A stretch of DNA of 64,000 bases from Spirochaetales bacterium (GTDB taxonomy: Bacteria; Spirochaetota; Spirochaetia; SZUA-6). The notes beneath the pieces are model-generated. The model worked only from the letters and a program-made list of their open reading frames with translations, was not told the DNA's origin and ran no database searches. This document shows positions 50,831 through 59,540 of this stretch, in pieces. The position numbers were made by a program, and so were the translations under genes. The stretch is from the NCBI GenBank assembly GCA_027021365.1, contig JALUUM010000020.1, positions 268,726-332,725 on the forward strand, read 5' to 3'. Every line of letters begins with the position of its first letter. The first letter of the stretch is position 1.

Positions 50831-51657
50831 ATTGCCTCCTTGAGGTCTTCTATTCTGGCGTAGTTGAATACCGGTCCTTCCTGACATACGTATATGTTGT
50901 TTATCTGGCAGTGGCCGCATTTACCCACTCCACATTTCATTTTTCTCTCCAGGGAAACATAGATTTGATTATCCTTTAAGCCCTTTGATCTTAGAGATAG
51001 GATCACGAATTTGTACATCACAGGTGGTCCGCAGATAACTGCCAGCGTATTCTTTAAGTCGAGTTTGACATCTGGAATAAGAGTCGTAATAACTCCTACA
51101 CGTCCTTCCCAGCCAGGAGTTTTCCTGTCGACTGTGACCATGTATTCTATATCATCACGTTCTGTCCACATCCCTAGTTCATCCCTGAACAGGAACTCTT
51201 CCTTGGTCTTGGCACCATAGAGTATGATTAGTCTGCCATATTTTTTTCTCTCGGATTCGGCAATAACGGTATTTATCAGGGAACGAAGAGGGACAAGGCC
51301 TATGCCGCCTGCGATTACAAGTATGTCCTTTCCCGCAAACTCATCCATATTAAAGCCATGCCCAAAGGGCCCTCTGATTCCTAGTTTGTCACCGGCTTTA
51401 AGACGGTGCATTGCATTGGTTACATTGCCGACCCGCCTTACCACCATCTCAAAGCTTCCCTTTTTTAGGGGGGTGGAAGATACGGAAATCGGAGCTTCTC
51501 CGACTCCGAAAACAGAGACCTGGACAAACTGGCCCGGTTCATGTCCCAGGTCCCTACCTCCTGGAAGTTTTACCTCGAAAAAGGTTTCCAGCTCTGTCAT
51601 CTTTTCGACCTTTATAAGGTCTGCAACCTCAGGAACGTATATATTTTTCATTTCCAT
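50827..51657 (-). CDS. hydG: Hydrogenase gamma subunit, FAD/NAD(P)-binding
   Basis: A 276-residue ferredoxin reductase-like flavoprotein that passes electrons between the clusters and NAD(P). The FAD domain contains GQFVQVSVFGVGEAPISVSS, and GDKLGIRGPFGHGF leads into the nucleotide domain (ILVIAGGIGLVPLRSLI, LAVICGPPVMYKF). The C-terminal MKCGVGKCGHCQINNIYVC binds a [2Fe-2S] cluster. These are the marks of the gamma subunit of group 3b hydrogenases and of dihydroorotate dehydrogenase electron transfer subunits; the context decides for the former. Confidence 0.94.
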   Translation of the reverse strand: MEMKNIYVPEVADLIKVEKMTELETFFEVKLPGGRDLGHEPGQFVQVSVFGVGEAPISVSSTPLKKGSFEMVVRRVGNVTNAMHRLKAGDKLGIRGPFGHGFNMDEFAGKDILVIAGGIGLVPLRSLINTVIAESERKKYGRLIILYGAKTKEEFLFRDELGMWTERDDIEYMVTVDRKTPGWEGRVGVITTLIPDVKLDLKNTLAVICGPPVMYKFVILSLRSKGLKDNQIYVSLERKMKCGVGKCGHCQINNIYVCQEGPVFNYARIEDLKEAI

Positions 51658-51669
51658 TCAAAAATCCTC

Positions 51670-52662
51670 CTATAGAAGAGCATTCATTACATCCACAATA
51701 TTTATGTCAGCGGTACACTGACGGACGCATCTTCCGCAGCCAACACAGAAAGGTCTGTCCTTTTCGTCCATTATGTATGCAAATTTCCTGGACATCCTGT
51801 GCCTAACCCTATCGTAACGTTTTTCTCTGAAGACATCTCCTCCGGCCACCTTAGTAAAAACAAGAGCCTGACAGGAATCCCATCTTCTGGCTCTTACTCC
51901 TTTGTCTGTACCAAGAATAACCTCGTCGGAAACGTCAAAACAGTAGCAGGTTGGACAGACGAGATTGCATGTACCACAGGAGTAACACTTTCTCGCTGTT
52001 TCTTTCCAGATGGGATGGTTGTATGCTCCGTGAAATATCTCTCTTATACCTGCAACCGATTGTTTGAGTTTGTTCTTGAAATGTACCACGGGGTCGCCTT
52101 CGTAATCACAGGGAACAAGTAGTTCTTCCCATGCGTTTTCTATCTCTCTGCCTTTTTCGGTCATTGCCTCTACCCGGTAATGACTATCGTAGCGGGTAAG
52201 GAAAATATCGAAACCCTCTTTGAGGTCGGTAGGTATGCCAACGGATTCAGAGAAATGAAAATCATCCGGTATGTATGAAACACCGATAAAAACATTTTTC
52301 TCTCTCTTTTTCAGGTAGGTCTCGTCGGAAACGCCATTCTTGAATGCAAAATCAAGCCGAAATACGGCTTGTAATTCATAATTGTGTATTCCGAAAAATA
52401 CCTTTGGCTCCACCTTGATATCTTCACCCCTATACTCTTTGGACTGGAGGTTGAATTCTACTATTACCTCACGAGGTGGGAGAAAGAACTTCTTTAGCGG
52501 GAGAATCGTTGTGTTGTAATCAAGTGTGACTTCATTCGGATCTTCGATTTCTTTGAAAACAAAATTCTTTCCCTTAGGAGTCGCACCTATTACCTTGTAT
52601 TGTTTCTTCAATATCGAAACGGCCTGAGGAATCTTGTCTTTTGGCAATGCTTTGGACGCCAT
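51670..52662 (-). CDS. hydB: Hydrogenase beta subunit, 4Fe-4S dicluster protein
   Basis: A 330-residue electron transfer subunit and the first gene of the hydrogenase operon. The first 210 residues are the HydB-type region (KNFVFKEIEDPNEVTLDYN, VFFGIHNYELQAVFRLD). Two [4Fe-4S] motifs follow: CYSCGTCNLVCPTCYCFD near residue 230 and CVGCGRCVRQC near 305. It resembles the beta subunit of sulfhydrogenase and anaerobic sulfite reductase subunit A. A GGAGGGAA ribosome binding site and a promoter precede it. Confidence 0.92.
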   Translation of the reverse strand: MASKALPKDKIPQAVSILKKQYKVIGATPKGKNFVFKEIEDPNEVTLDYNTTILPLKKFFLPPREVIVEFNLQSKEYRGEDIKVEPKVFFGIHNYELQAVFRLDFAFKNGVSDETYLKKREKNVFIGVSYIPDDFHFSESVGIPTDLKEGFDIFLTRYDSHYRVEAMTEKGREIENAWEELLVPCDYEGDPVVHFKNKLKQSVAGIREIFHGAYNHPIWKETARKCYSCGTCNLVCPTCYCFDVSDEVILGTDKGVRARRWDSCQALVFTKVAGGDVFREKRYDRVRHRMSRKFAYIMDEKDRPFCVGCGRCVRQCTADINIVDVMNALL

Positions 52663-52695
52663 ATTCCCTCCTTGTTCATGGTTTCAATCGAGATT

Positions 52696-52724
52696 ACATT
52701 ATCATATAAACGGCAATTGGTCAA
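52696..52724 (-). promoter_or_regulatory. Promoter of the hydrogenase operon, extended -10
   Basis: On the minus strand TTGACC (52724-52719) and TAATGT (52701-52696) are 17 bases apart. TGA just before the -10 gives the extended TGn motif. About 33 bases lie between it and the hydB ATG. Confidence 0.5.
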
Positions 52725-52824
52725 TAATTTTGGCTTAAAAAATCAGATAATCGTGCAAAAAATAGCAATAAAAATGATTCTGACTTGCGTTGAACTTTTG
52801 CAAATATTATGATAATTTCCATTC

Positions 52825-53472
52825 ATGGCTTTGTTTCTGTTGATTGCACTTCCCCTGTTCATGGTCTTTGTTCTCTCCTTTTCCAGGTTCACTGCAAGGG
52901 ATATGTATGTATTCCTCGAGGGGACACTCATTGGTGTGATTGGAATTATCCTGGTATATGTGACTAGACGGCTTTGGCAAGTATCTTACAGGACTCTCAA
53001 CCTCTATATCCATAATACAGCAATAGACATCCTGATACCCCAGGCACTTCTCTTGGTCACATTCTATCTATCGAACAGAAAGGTGGCATATCGGGGAGGA
53101 ATCGATGTAGAAGAAATATTTTTCAATCTTGTCGATTTTTCATGTGGCTTTTATTTCATTCTTTCCATATCAGATTTTCTGAGAAGTTATGATTCTCATG
53201 ATATTTTTTTACTAATTTTCATTCCGCTGATAAGGATAATCTTACTTACCTCAACAGGCTTATTATTGAAATACTTTTTGGGAAATACTACAAAGAACAA
53301 GTTGTTGATATTTGCCGGCTATTTCTTTTACCTGCTCTTGATCGGGGGAATTGAACTGGCATACTATGTGAATTATAAAGAGATACTCGTTGCATCGGTG
53401 GTGATTCTTTTTCTTTCGAACCTATTCGGTCTTGTCAGGTTGCTTGGCTCTGCTTCAATCTCTTACAAGTAA
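52825..53472 (+). CDS. Integral membrane protein of unknown function
   Basis: A 215-residue protein with about seven hydrophobic segments (roughly 4-20, 29-47, 70-86, 98-115, 127-150, 160-182, 188-207) and few charged residues between them. I do not recognise the family. No ribosome binding site is seen. TTGCGT and TATGAT (52808-52813) 17 bases apart could start RNA only a few bases before the ATG. Its last 18 bases overlap the end of the convergent TetR gene, so the two mRNAs would be complementary at their 3' ends. Confidence 0.65.
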   Translation: MALFLLIALPLFMVFVLSFSRFTARDMYVFLEGTLIGVIGIILVYVTRRLWQVSYRTLNLYIHNTAIDILIPQALLLVTFYLSNRKVAYRGGIDVEEIFFNLVDFSCGFYFILSISDFLRSYDSHDIFLLIFIPLIRIILLTSTGLLLKYFLGNTTKNKLLIFAGYFFYLLLIGGIELAYYVNYKEILVASVVILFLSNLFGLVRLLGSASISYK

Positions 53473-54045
53473 TCCCTCTATTAGTACCTGAGCCAGGGTT
53501 TTGGGATTACAGGTATACTCGTGATCTTTTTTACGTTTGTAATTGTTGATATCGTGAGAGAGAGTCAATATGATAGCTGAAAAAAGAACCGGTGCTACTT
53601 CCTGAACATTCAATTCCGGATTAAAGAGCCCTTCTTCCTGGCCTTCTTCTATGATTGAGGCAACTGTCTCCTTTCCTTCGTAGAACAGGTCCTTTGAGTA
53701 ACGGCTGTCCAGCCAGCGAGTAATGAGGTCGTTACCGGGCTTGTAAAGGTCACTGAATATCGGGAATTGTTTTAAAAACCAGTGGTATGTCTCTATAAAA
53801 ACATCCAGCTTATCAACAGCCGAAGTGGTCGATTTCATATTCTGGTTCAGCTGGTATTGAAATTCATTGTAGGTTTCAAGCATCACTGTCCGAAAGAGCT
53901 CTTTCTTATTTTTAAAGTAGTTATAGAATGTTGGTTTTGATATACCTACCTCATCGATGAGTTGAGCGAGGGATAGCTTCCTGTAACCATACCGATGAAA
54001 GTAATCACGTGCTATTTGTATAGCTTTTTCTTTCTTTTCCTCCAT
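53455..54045 (-). CDS. TetR-family transcriptional regulator
   Basis: A 196-residue repressor-type protein. The N-terminal helix-turn-helix is typical of TetR: KAIQIARDYFHRYGYRKLSL, AQLIDEVGISKPTFYNYFKNKKELF (residues 6-48 in all). The C-terminal ligand-binding part is helical (VASIIEEGQEEGLFNPEL). The ligand and targets are unknown. It lies 55 bases behind fba with no terminator between them, so it may be partly cotranscribed, and it converges with the membrane protein gene. Confidence 0.92.
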   Translation of the reverse strand: MEEKKEKAIQIARDYFHRYGYRKLSLAQLIDEVGISKPTFYNYFKNKKELFRTVMLETYNEFQYQLNQNMKSTTSAVDKLDVFIETYHWFLKQFPIFSDLYKPGNDLITRWLDSRYSKDLFYEGKETVASIIEEGQEEGLFNPELNVQEVAPVLFSAIILTLSHDINNYKRKKDHEYTCNPKTLAQVLIEGLLVRD

Positions 54046-54100
54046 TCCGCCCTCATTGCTCCTCGGAGATGCATCTTTGACAGTCTATTCGATGTTGACT

Positions 54101-55072
54101 CTACGCTTTTCCTGCACTCCCAAGAACATTTTCATTCTTGTGTTTGTACATCTTGATGAGTTCTTCTCTTGCCGGTCCGAGATACTTTCTGGGATCAAAA
54201 TTCTCCGGATGTTCGTGAAGCTCTTTTCTTACCATGGCAGTCATTGCAAGACGTCCGTCAGAGTCTATATTTATCTTACAAACGGCAGATTGAGCAGCCT
54301 TTCTAAGCTGATCCTCCGGAACACCAACAGCCCCTTCCATCTTACCGCCATATTTATTTATCAGAGCAACATATTCCTGCAATACCGAAGAGGCACCGTG
54401 CAGAACTATGGGAAACCCCGGTATTCGTTTTTCGATTTCTTCCAAAATATCGAATCTCAATGGTGGTACCTCTTCTCCCGGTTTTACCTTGAACTTATAG
54501 GCACCGTGAGATGTACCGATTGAGATGGCCAGGCTATCCACCCCGGTCTTTTTTACGAAATCTTCAACATCGTTGGGGTCGGTATAATGAGATTTTTCTG
54601 CTACGACATGTTCCTCTATTCCTGCCAGAACACCCAATTCGCCTTCCACAGTAACATCATATTTATGTGCATAATCCACAACTTTTTTGGTCAATGCTAT
54701 ATTCTCATCATAGGGAAGAGACGAACCGTCGATCATAACAGATGAAAAGCCCGTTTCTATGCATGATACACAGAGTTCATAGGAATCGCCGTGATCGAGA
54801 TGCAAAGCAACAGGTATTGAGGTCCCTGACTCTTTGATGATTTGCATCGCTCCTTCTGCCATATATCGGAGTAGTGTCTGATTAGCATATTTTCTTGCAC
54901 CCTTTGAAACCTGAAGTATTACCGGTGACTTCGTTTCCATGCAGGCTGTAATAATCGCCTGTAACTGTTCCATGTTATTGAAGTTATAAGCAGGAATCGC
55001 ATATCCCCCCGCAATGGCTTTCTTGAACATTTCCCTCGTGTTAACCAGACCAAGATCTTTGTAATTAACCAT
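54101..55072 (-). CDS. fba: Class II fructose-bisphosphate aldolase
   Basis: This zinc enzyme cleaves fructose 1,6-bisphosphate in glycolysis. The 323-residue protein has IPAYNFNNMEQLQAII, VALHLDHGDSYELC with catalytic Asp and zinc-ligand His, and SVMIDGSSLPYDENI. VEGELGVLAG, HYTDPNDVEDFV, AISIGTSHGAYKFK and IVLHGASSV with further ligands follow. It has its own promoter and no close operon partner apart from the TetR gene downstream. Confidence 0.95.
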   Translation of the reverse strand: MVNYKDLGLVNTREMFKKAIAGGYAIPAYNFNNMEQLQAIITACMETKSPVILQVSKGARKYANQTLLRYMAEGAMQIIKESGTSIPVALHLDHGDSYELCVSCIETGFSSVMIDGSSLPYDENIALTKKVVDYAHKYDVTVEGELGVLAGIEEHVVAEKSHYTDPNDVEDFVKKTGVDSLAISIGTSHGAYKFKVKPGEEVPPLRFDILEEIEKRIPGFPIVLHGASSVLQEYVALINKYGGKMEGAVGVPEDQLRKAAQSAVCKINIDSDGRLAMTAMVRKELHEHPENFDPRKYLGPAREELIKMYKHKNENVLGSAGKA

Positions 55073-55108
55073 TGAAAACCCCTTTATTCATTAGTTGATG
55101 TCACTTAG

Positions 55109-55137
55109 AATATGTATGTAAAGAAAAACTGTGTCAA
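55109..55137 (-). promoter_or_regulatory. Promoter of fba
   Basis: On the minus strand a perfect TTGACA (55137-55132) is followed after 17 bases by CATATT (55114-55109); TATTCT, 19 bases away, is an alternative -10. Confidence 0.5.
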
Positions 55138-55230
55138 GTGATTTTGGACAAAAGCAACTTTCGATTTGCATGTTGCAGTGTTTGGCAGGCCATGATAGTT
55201 TATCCTGTCCGTGCCTTTTAGGGTAGGTGT

Positions 55231-56178
55231 ATGAGCAGAAAATTATCAGAGCAAATATTACCCGGAATTATTGAAACAATTCTGATTCTCATCCTCGTAT
55301 CGGGCCTTTTTTCATGCTGGTTTCAGAGAGGCAGTATTGTACTGATGACGAGGGATTACTGGTGGGAAGCCTACGGGGAACAAGGCAATTTGGATATTGA
55401 ATTAAGGAAGATTGCTGGATCGGAGAATATGAAGTTTTATCTCAGGGTGTTGAGCAGGGAAGATGATGTATCGGCTTTGCTTGACCAATTCAAGGGGAAA
55501 AAGGATACAACTATTGTACTGGATCCGGTGTTGAGTTACAGGCTTTTGAGGAGTGATCGAAAAGCCACTGGTGAAAGTATTCTGATTACCGGAGGAAACG
55601 GGGAGAGAAGTTTAATAGTATCACTTTCCATGGATGAAACTCTGGAGCTGGCGGGTAAGATAACCAGCGATATCTTTAAAATAGATGGATTTTCCAGATG
55701 TGTGGTATTTTATCCCAGAGGTGGCACGGGGGGGGGAGTAATGGTCTCGGCTTTCAGGAGAGGCTTTGAAAGTGGAGTAGTAGAGGGCAACGGGGAGATT
55801 CTTGCAGAAGCAAGGGTTTCAGACCTTATGAACAAGACTAAGGCAAGAAGGTTGTATGAAAGGTACTCCTCGAATGGCAAAAGTATCTATGTATTGATGA
55901 CCTACTCACTGACGCCGTTTTTTCTTGATCTGATAGAAAATGGAGAGGGCTATGCCGTCATTATGGATAGCCCGGATGGCATTGCAGAGGACAGAGTAAT
56001 TTTTTCAGTAGGATATGATTACAGACGGGCTGTTGGGAGAGGAGTCAGAAGGTTTTTAGAAAAAACGGGATCGGCGGAAGGGAAGGATTTTCATATGAAA
56101 GAAAGAGCTTATATCAGGTGGGGAAAAGTGATAGCATTACCCGAGAAGTACAGTAAGGAGGAGTTGATTGTACGTTAA
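55231..56178 (+). CDS. Putative lipoprotein of unknown function
   Basis: A 315-residue protein with a hydrophobic export segment (about residues 12-27) ending LFSC, an acceptable spirochaetal lipobox, with Cys29 as the lipid anchor. The rest alternates strands and helices (KKDTTIVLDPVLSYRLL, RSLIVSLSMDETLELAGKI, CVVFYPRGGTGGGVMVSAFRRGFESG), much like a two-lobed periplasmic binding protein. FRRGFESG is reminiscent of BMP/PnrA-type proteins. No transporter genes are near. It overlaps lipA by 11 bases. Confidence 0.6.
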   Translation: MSRKLSEQILPGIIETILILILVSGLFSCWFQRGSIVLMTRDYWWEAYGEQGNLDIELRKIAGSENMKFYLRVLSREDDVSALLDQFKGKKDTTIVLDPVLSYRLLRSDRKATGESILITGGNGERSLIVSLSMDETLELAGKITSDIFKIDGFSRCVVFYPRGGTGGGVMVSAFRRGFESGVVEGNGEILAEARVSDLMNKTKARRLYERYSSNGKSIYVLMTYSLTPFFLDLIENGEGYAVIMDSPDGIAEDRVIFSVGYDYRRAVGRGVRRFLEKTGSAEGKDFHMKERAYIRWGKVIALPEKYSKEELIVR

Positions 56179-57028
56179 GAAACCTTTCTGGCTAAAGAAA
56201 AAAACCATTCTATCCAAAGAAGTACTATCTACTAAAAAGAATCTGAAATATCTGGGCATAAATACGATATGCCAGTCAGCACTGTGCCCAAATCTATCGG
56301 AATGTTTTTCCAGGGGAAATGCCAGTTTTCTCATATTGGGTAACCATTGTACCAGAAATTGCAGATTTTGTGATGTAAAACATGGGAAGCCGGATGAAAT
56401 CGATATCAATGAGGGTAAGCGAATAGCTCTTTTCATGGAAAAGAACAGAATAAGATATGCCGTTATAACCTCCGTTACAAGAGATGATTTGGCAGATGGA
56501 GGAGCAGACCATTTTGTAAGAGTGGTGAAAGATATAAGGGAACACCTCCATAGTGTAGTCATCGAGCTGCTGGTACCTGACTTCAAGGGGCGGGAAGAAT
56601 CAATTGATACCGTTCTGGAGGCTGATATAGAGGTACTGTCGCACAATGTGGAGACTGTCCCCAGGCTTTACCCTGAAATACGTTCGGGTGCGAATTACGA
56701 GAGAACGCTAAGATTACTGGAAAGAGCGGAAGAAAAGGGAAGGGAGGGTTTGATAGTAAAATCGGGATTAATGGTAGGTCTCGGGGAGACAGAGGAAGAA
56801 CTGGTAGGTGTTTTCAGGGACCTGGCATCCGTTGGAGTGGAAATACTAACAGTTGGACAGTACCTTCGCCCGTCACGGGAGAACATCGAGGTTTCGAGAT
56901 ACTGGAGTCCGGAGCAATTCGATGAAATAACCCTCAAGGCTCGGGAGGCTGGCATAGAGGTCATTGTTGCAGGTCCGTACGTGAGAAGCTCGTATCTTGC
57001 AGAAGATGCATTCCTTGAAGTCACTTAA
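56168..57028 (+). CDS. lipA: Lipoyl synthase
   Basis: LipA inserts two sulfurs into protein-bound octanoate using a radical SAM cluster and an auxiliary cluster that is consumed. The 286-residue protein has all ligands: the auxiliary set Cys35, Cys40, Cys46 (C-x4-C-x5-C), the radical SAM set Cys61, Cys65, Cys68 (CTRNCRFC) and the end RSSY with the serine ligand. KSGLMVGLGETEEEL is typical. The start is a TTG at 56168 inside the previous gene's end, with AGGAG upstream. lipB or lplA is not in the window. Confidence 0.94.
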   Translation: MYVKKPFWLKKKTILSKEVLSTKKNLKYLGINTICQSALCPNLSECFSRGNASFLILGNHCTRNCRFCDVKHGKPDEIDINEGKRIALFMEKNRIRYAVITSVTRDDLADGGADHFVRVVKDIREHLHSVVIELLVPDFKGREESIDTVLEADIEVLSHNVETVPRLYPEIRSGANYERTLRLLERAEEKGREGLIVKSGLMVGLGETEEELVGVFRDLASVGVEILTVGQYLRPSRENIEVSRYWSPEQFDEITLKAREAGIEVIVAGPYVRSSYLAEDAFLEVT

Positions 57029-57050
57029 TTCGAGGTTTTAGGAAAAATGT

Positions 57051-57079
57051 TTGACAAACAATACACTAAGAAATATAAT
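57051..57079 (+). promoter_or_regulatory. Consensus promoter of the flaA paralogue pair
   Basis: TTGACA (57051-57056) and TATAAT (57074-57079) are both perfect with the ideal 17-base spacing. The ATG at 57133 lies 53 bases further on behind GAAGGAG. Confidence 0.88.
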
Positions 57080-57132
57080 TTTCAATAGTTTAACAAATAA
57101 GCGTAATTATTAAACGTTAGAAGGAGTTAATA

Positions 57133-57870
57133 ATGAAGCTATTCAATAGAGCTTCCACTTATCTTCTTGTTATTCTCTTGATTTTCCTAAGCATTCATGT
57201 TTTTTCGGATGAAAGAACAATAAACTTTGCATCCAGGGTGATTGAGAGTTTTGACAATCCGGATGCACAGTTGTGGATGGTACGTGGAAGTAAATTTGCA
57301 ACGGAAGGCTACCCGAAAATGGCCTATGTAAATGCATGGCCGGAAGCGCTATTTGGTAAGAATAAGGGGAACAAAGACCTCAAGGTTCTTGGTATCCATG
57401 GCAAGTTCAACAGAAAGGCTTACAACTATATCGAGATAATTCCGGCGAAGAAGGACAAGGATGGCAATCTTGTACCTGAGCCGATAAAACTTCCCGGAAG
57501 AGTGAAGGCCATAGACATGTGGGTGTGGGGTTCCAACTACGATTTCTACATGGAGGTACACTTAAGGGACTATCAAGGAATAGACCACACCCTGCGTTTG
57601 GGTTCACTCAAGTATGCCGGTTGGAAGGATCTCATGGTAACGGTACCATCCTCGATACCACAGTCGGTGCGGTATCTTCCGAGGAGAAAGAATCTGGAAT
57701 TGACAAAACTTGTTATCTGGACGAGACCGGAGGAAAAGGTAGACAATTTTTATGTCTATATCGATCAGATCAAGATACTTACGGACCTTTTTGAATCTCG
57801 GTTTGATGGTGATAATTTGATAGAACCGGATGTTTTACAAAAGATCTGGGGATCTGAGACTGGGAAATAG
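57133..57870 (+). CDS. FlaA-family periplasmic flagellar sheath protein (paralogue 2)
   Basis: A 245-residue exported protein with a signal peptide (about residues 1-26, ending HVFS before DERTINFA). FlaA marks are VIESFDNPDAQLWMV, VLGIHGKFNRKAYNYIEI, KAIDMWVWGSNYDFYMEVHL, LGSLKYAGWKDLMVTVPSSI and FYVYIDQIKILTDLF. It is about 95 residues shorter than FlaA at 38783 and lies 9 bases before a third paralogue. The strong shared promoter suggests high expression as part of the sheath. Confidence 0.9.
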   Translation: MKLFNRASTYLLVILLIFLSIHVFSDERTINFASRVIESFDNPDAQLWMVRGSKFATEGYPKMAYVNAWPEALFGKNKGNKDLKVLGIHGKFNRKAYNYIEIIPAKKDKDGNLVPEPIKLPGRVKAIDMWVWGSNYDFYMEVHLRDYQGIDHTLRLGSLKYAGWKDLMVTVPSSIPQSVRYLPRRKNLELTKLVIWTRPEEKVDNFYVYIDQIKILTDLFESRFDGDNLIEPDVLQKIWGSETGK

Positions 57871-57879
57871 GAGAGACGA

Positions 57880-58596
57880 ATGATGAAGAGAATAATATTT
57901 TCAGTTATTTTGACCGGAATCCTGGTAGTCTCTGCTTTCGGGCAGTCGAGTGTCAACACCACAGGGATAGATCCCAACAGAATCGGAGTGGATTCTGCTC
58001 AGCAATTGTTAAAGGAGGTTTCGGTATCTAAATTCGAGGATGCCGGGTTCTGGAGTGCAAGCATACCGCAGGATCAGGGACTTGTTGCATTAAGAAGGCT
58101 TCCCGGCGGACCAAAGGAGAAAAAACCGATACCAAATGAAGAAAAAGTAGGAATAAAAGAGGCTGATAAGTACGTACTTGGTGTAAGAGTCAAATTCTAC
58201 AGGAGAGGTTTCAATTCGGTTACAATCTTTCCTGTTAGACCTCTTCCAATAGAAGGGATAACAAAAACACTTTCGGTATGGGTTGTCGGAAGAAATTACA
58301 ATCATACTTTGAAAGTTATAATAGAGGATTTCCTTGGTAACAAGCATGAACTGACCGTAGGTAAACTCAACTTCATGGGTTGGAAAAAATTGACAGTGGC
58401 AATACCCCCCTCTATTACTCAAACGGAATATCACTTTACCAACAAGATGGGCATCAAATTCATTGGTTTCAGGATTAACTTCGATCCAATGGAGGCTTAT
58501 GGAACATACTATGTCTATTTCGACGACTTGCGAGCCGTTACGGATCTGTTCCCCGAAGCCTACAGAGACACCGATGATATGACAGACGGATGGTGA
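57880..58596 (+). CDS. FlaA-family periplasmic flagellar sheath protein (paralogue 3)
   Basis: A 238-residue exported protein with a signal peptide (about residues 1-21, ending SAFG before QSSVNTTG). It shares the FlaA layout with its neighbour: VLGVRVKFYRRGFNSVTIFP, KTLSVWVVGRNYNHTLKVII, VGKLNFMGWKKLTVAIPPSI and YYVYFDDLRAVTDLFPE. The pair probably arose by duplication and their products may assemble together. A terminator follows about 100 bases later. Confidence 0.9.
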   Translation: MMKRIIFSVILTGILVVSAFGQSSVNTTGIDPNRIGVDSAQQLLKEVSVSKFEDAGFWSASIPQDQGLVALRRLPGGPKEKKPIPNEEKVGIKEADKYVLGVRVKFYRRGFNSVTIFPVRPLPIEGITKTLSVWVVGRNYNHTLKVIIEDFLGNKHELTVGKLNFMGWKKLTVAIPPSITQTEYHFTNKMGIKFIGFRINFDPMEAYGTYYVYFDDLRAVTDLFPEAYRDTDDMTDGW

Positions 58597-58699
58597 TATG
58601 ATAGTGAGAAGGTAATTTAGACGGGAGTCGGTAGATTACCGGAGATTATTTTAAGATCCGGAAATCCGTGGTGCTTACAGTAATGATAATAAAAATCAG

Positions 58700-58722
58700 A
58701 GACCCTCTTTCTGAGGGTCTTT
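58700..58722 (+). terminator. Rho-independent terminator after the flaA pair
   Basis: AGACCCTC (58700-58707) pairs with GAGGGTCT (58713-58720) around TTTCT. Only a short T run follows. Confidence 0.75.
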
Positions 58723-58782
58723 AAAATTTGTATCTCATAGACAGATATTGAATAGATTAGATACTCGTGATAAGGTATCAAC

Positions 58783-59535
58783 ATGGGTCCTGAAGAAGAG
58801 CTTAAACAGATAAACAAGGCAATCAAACAGTATGAAACCGTCCTTCGTGCAACGACCGATGCGGACCAACGTGAGCGGGTAGCAAACGAATTGAGGAAAC
58901 TAAAAAAATACAAAGCCAAGATCGAGGCAATAAATATCATAGATAAAGGAAAACTGGTAGAAAACAAAAGTAGTGATGAATATGAAGATTTTCCCTTTCT
59001 CAAAGGTTTTCTTTCTGAGGAAGATGAGAGAAGCATAAGTGATCGAGAGGTATTTTACATGTCCCTCTACATGAATTTTTTTGAGTCAGAGTTCCTCCCC
59101 TTTCTCAGTGAGACGAAATTGAAGCTCGATTTCAAGTATTCCATGGAGAGGGATTCTTTCTACCATCGATTTCAGGATCTCATCAGAAGATTGAAAGATC
59201 TCATGGAGGAATCTATCAGAATCGAAGAAGGAACCTTCAGGGTAGACATAGAAGAGGAGATGAAGAAGAGGATATTCAAGATGAAGAGGAGTCTCTCTAT
59301 CGAGCTCGATAGGTTCATGAAAGATGTGGAAAAATTTTCGGCAGACCTTCTGGAAGATCTGGAAGGTGATGCTTTGAAATGCCTTAACGGGGAAGATATT
59401 GTAGAATTTGACCCGATTGAAGGAAAGAGGTATCTGGAGGGTTTTTCGGTAAAGGACTCTCTTATGAAATTGGAGTCATTTGCCTCGGAGGTTATCAATT
59501 TCCTTGATATTCCTGACTTGAAGATAGAGGGGTAA
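58783..59535 (+). CDS. Hypothetical helical protein upstream of bactofilin
   Basis: I do not recognise this 250-residue protein. It is highly charged and mostly helical, with coiled-coil-like stretches at about residues 1-55 (EEELKQINKAIKQYETVL) and 110-195 (FQDLIRRLKDLMEESIRI, IEEEMKKRIFKMKRSLSIEL). It has no signal peptide or membrane span. It ends 5 bases before the bactofilin start, a partnership I associate with spirochaete bactofilin loci, so a cytoskeletal or cell-shape role is plausible but unproven. Confidence 0.68.
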   Translation: MGPEEELKQINKAIKQYETVLRATTDADQRERVANELRKLKKYKAKIEAINIIDKGKLVENKSSDEYEDFPFLKGFLSEEDERSISDREVFYMSLYMNFFESEFLPFLSETKLKLDFKYSMERDSFYHRFQDLIRRLKDLMEESIRIEEGTFRVDIEEEMKKRIFKMKRSLSIELDRFMKDVEKFSADLLEDLEGDALKCLNGEDIVEFDPIEGKRYLEGFSVKDSLMKLESFASEVINFLDIPDLKIEG

Positions 59536-59540
59536 TTCGC

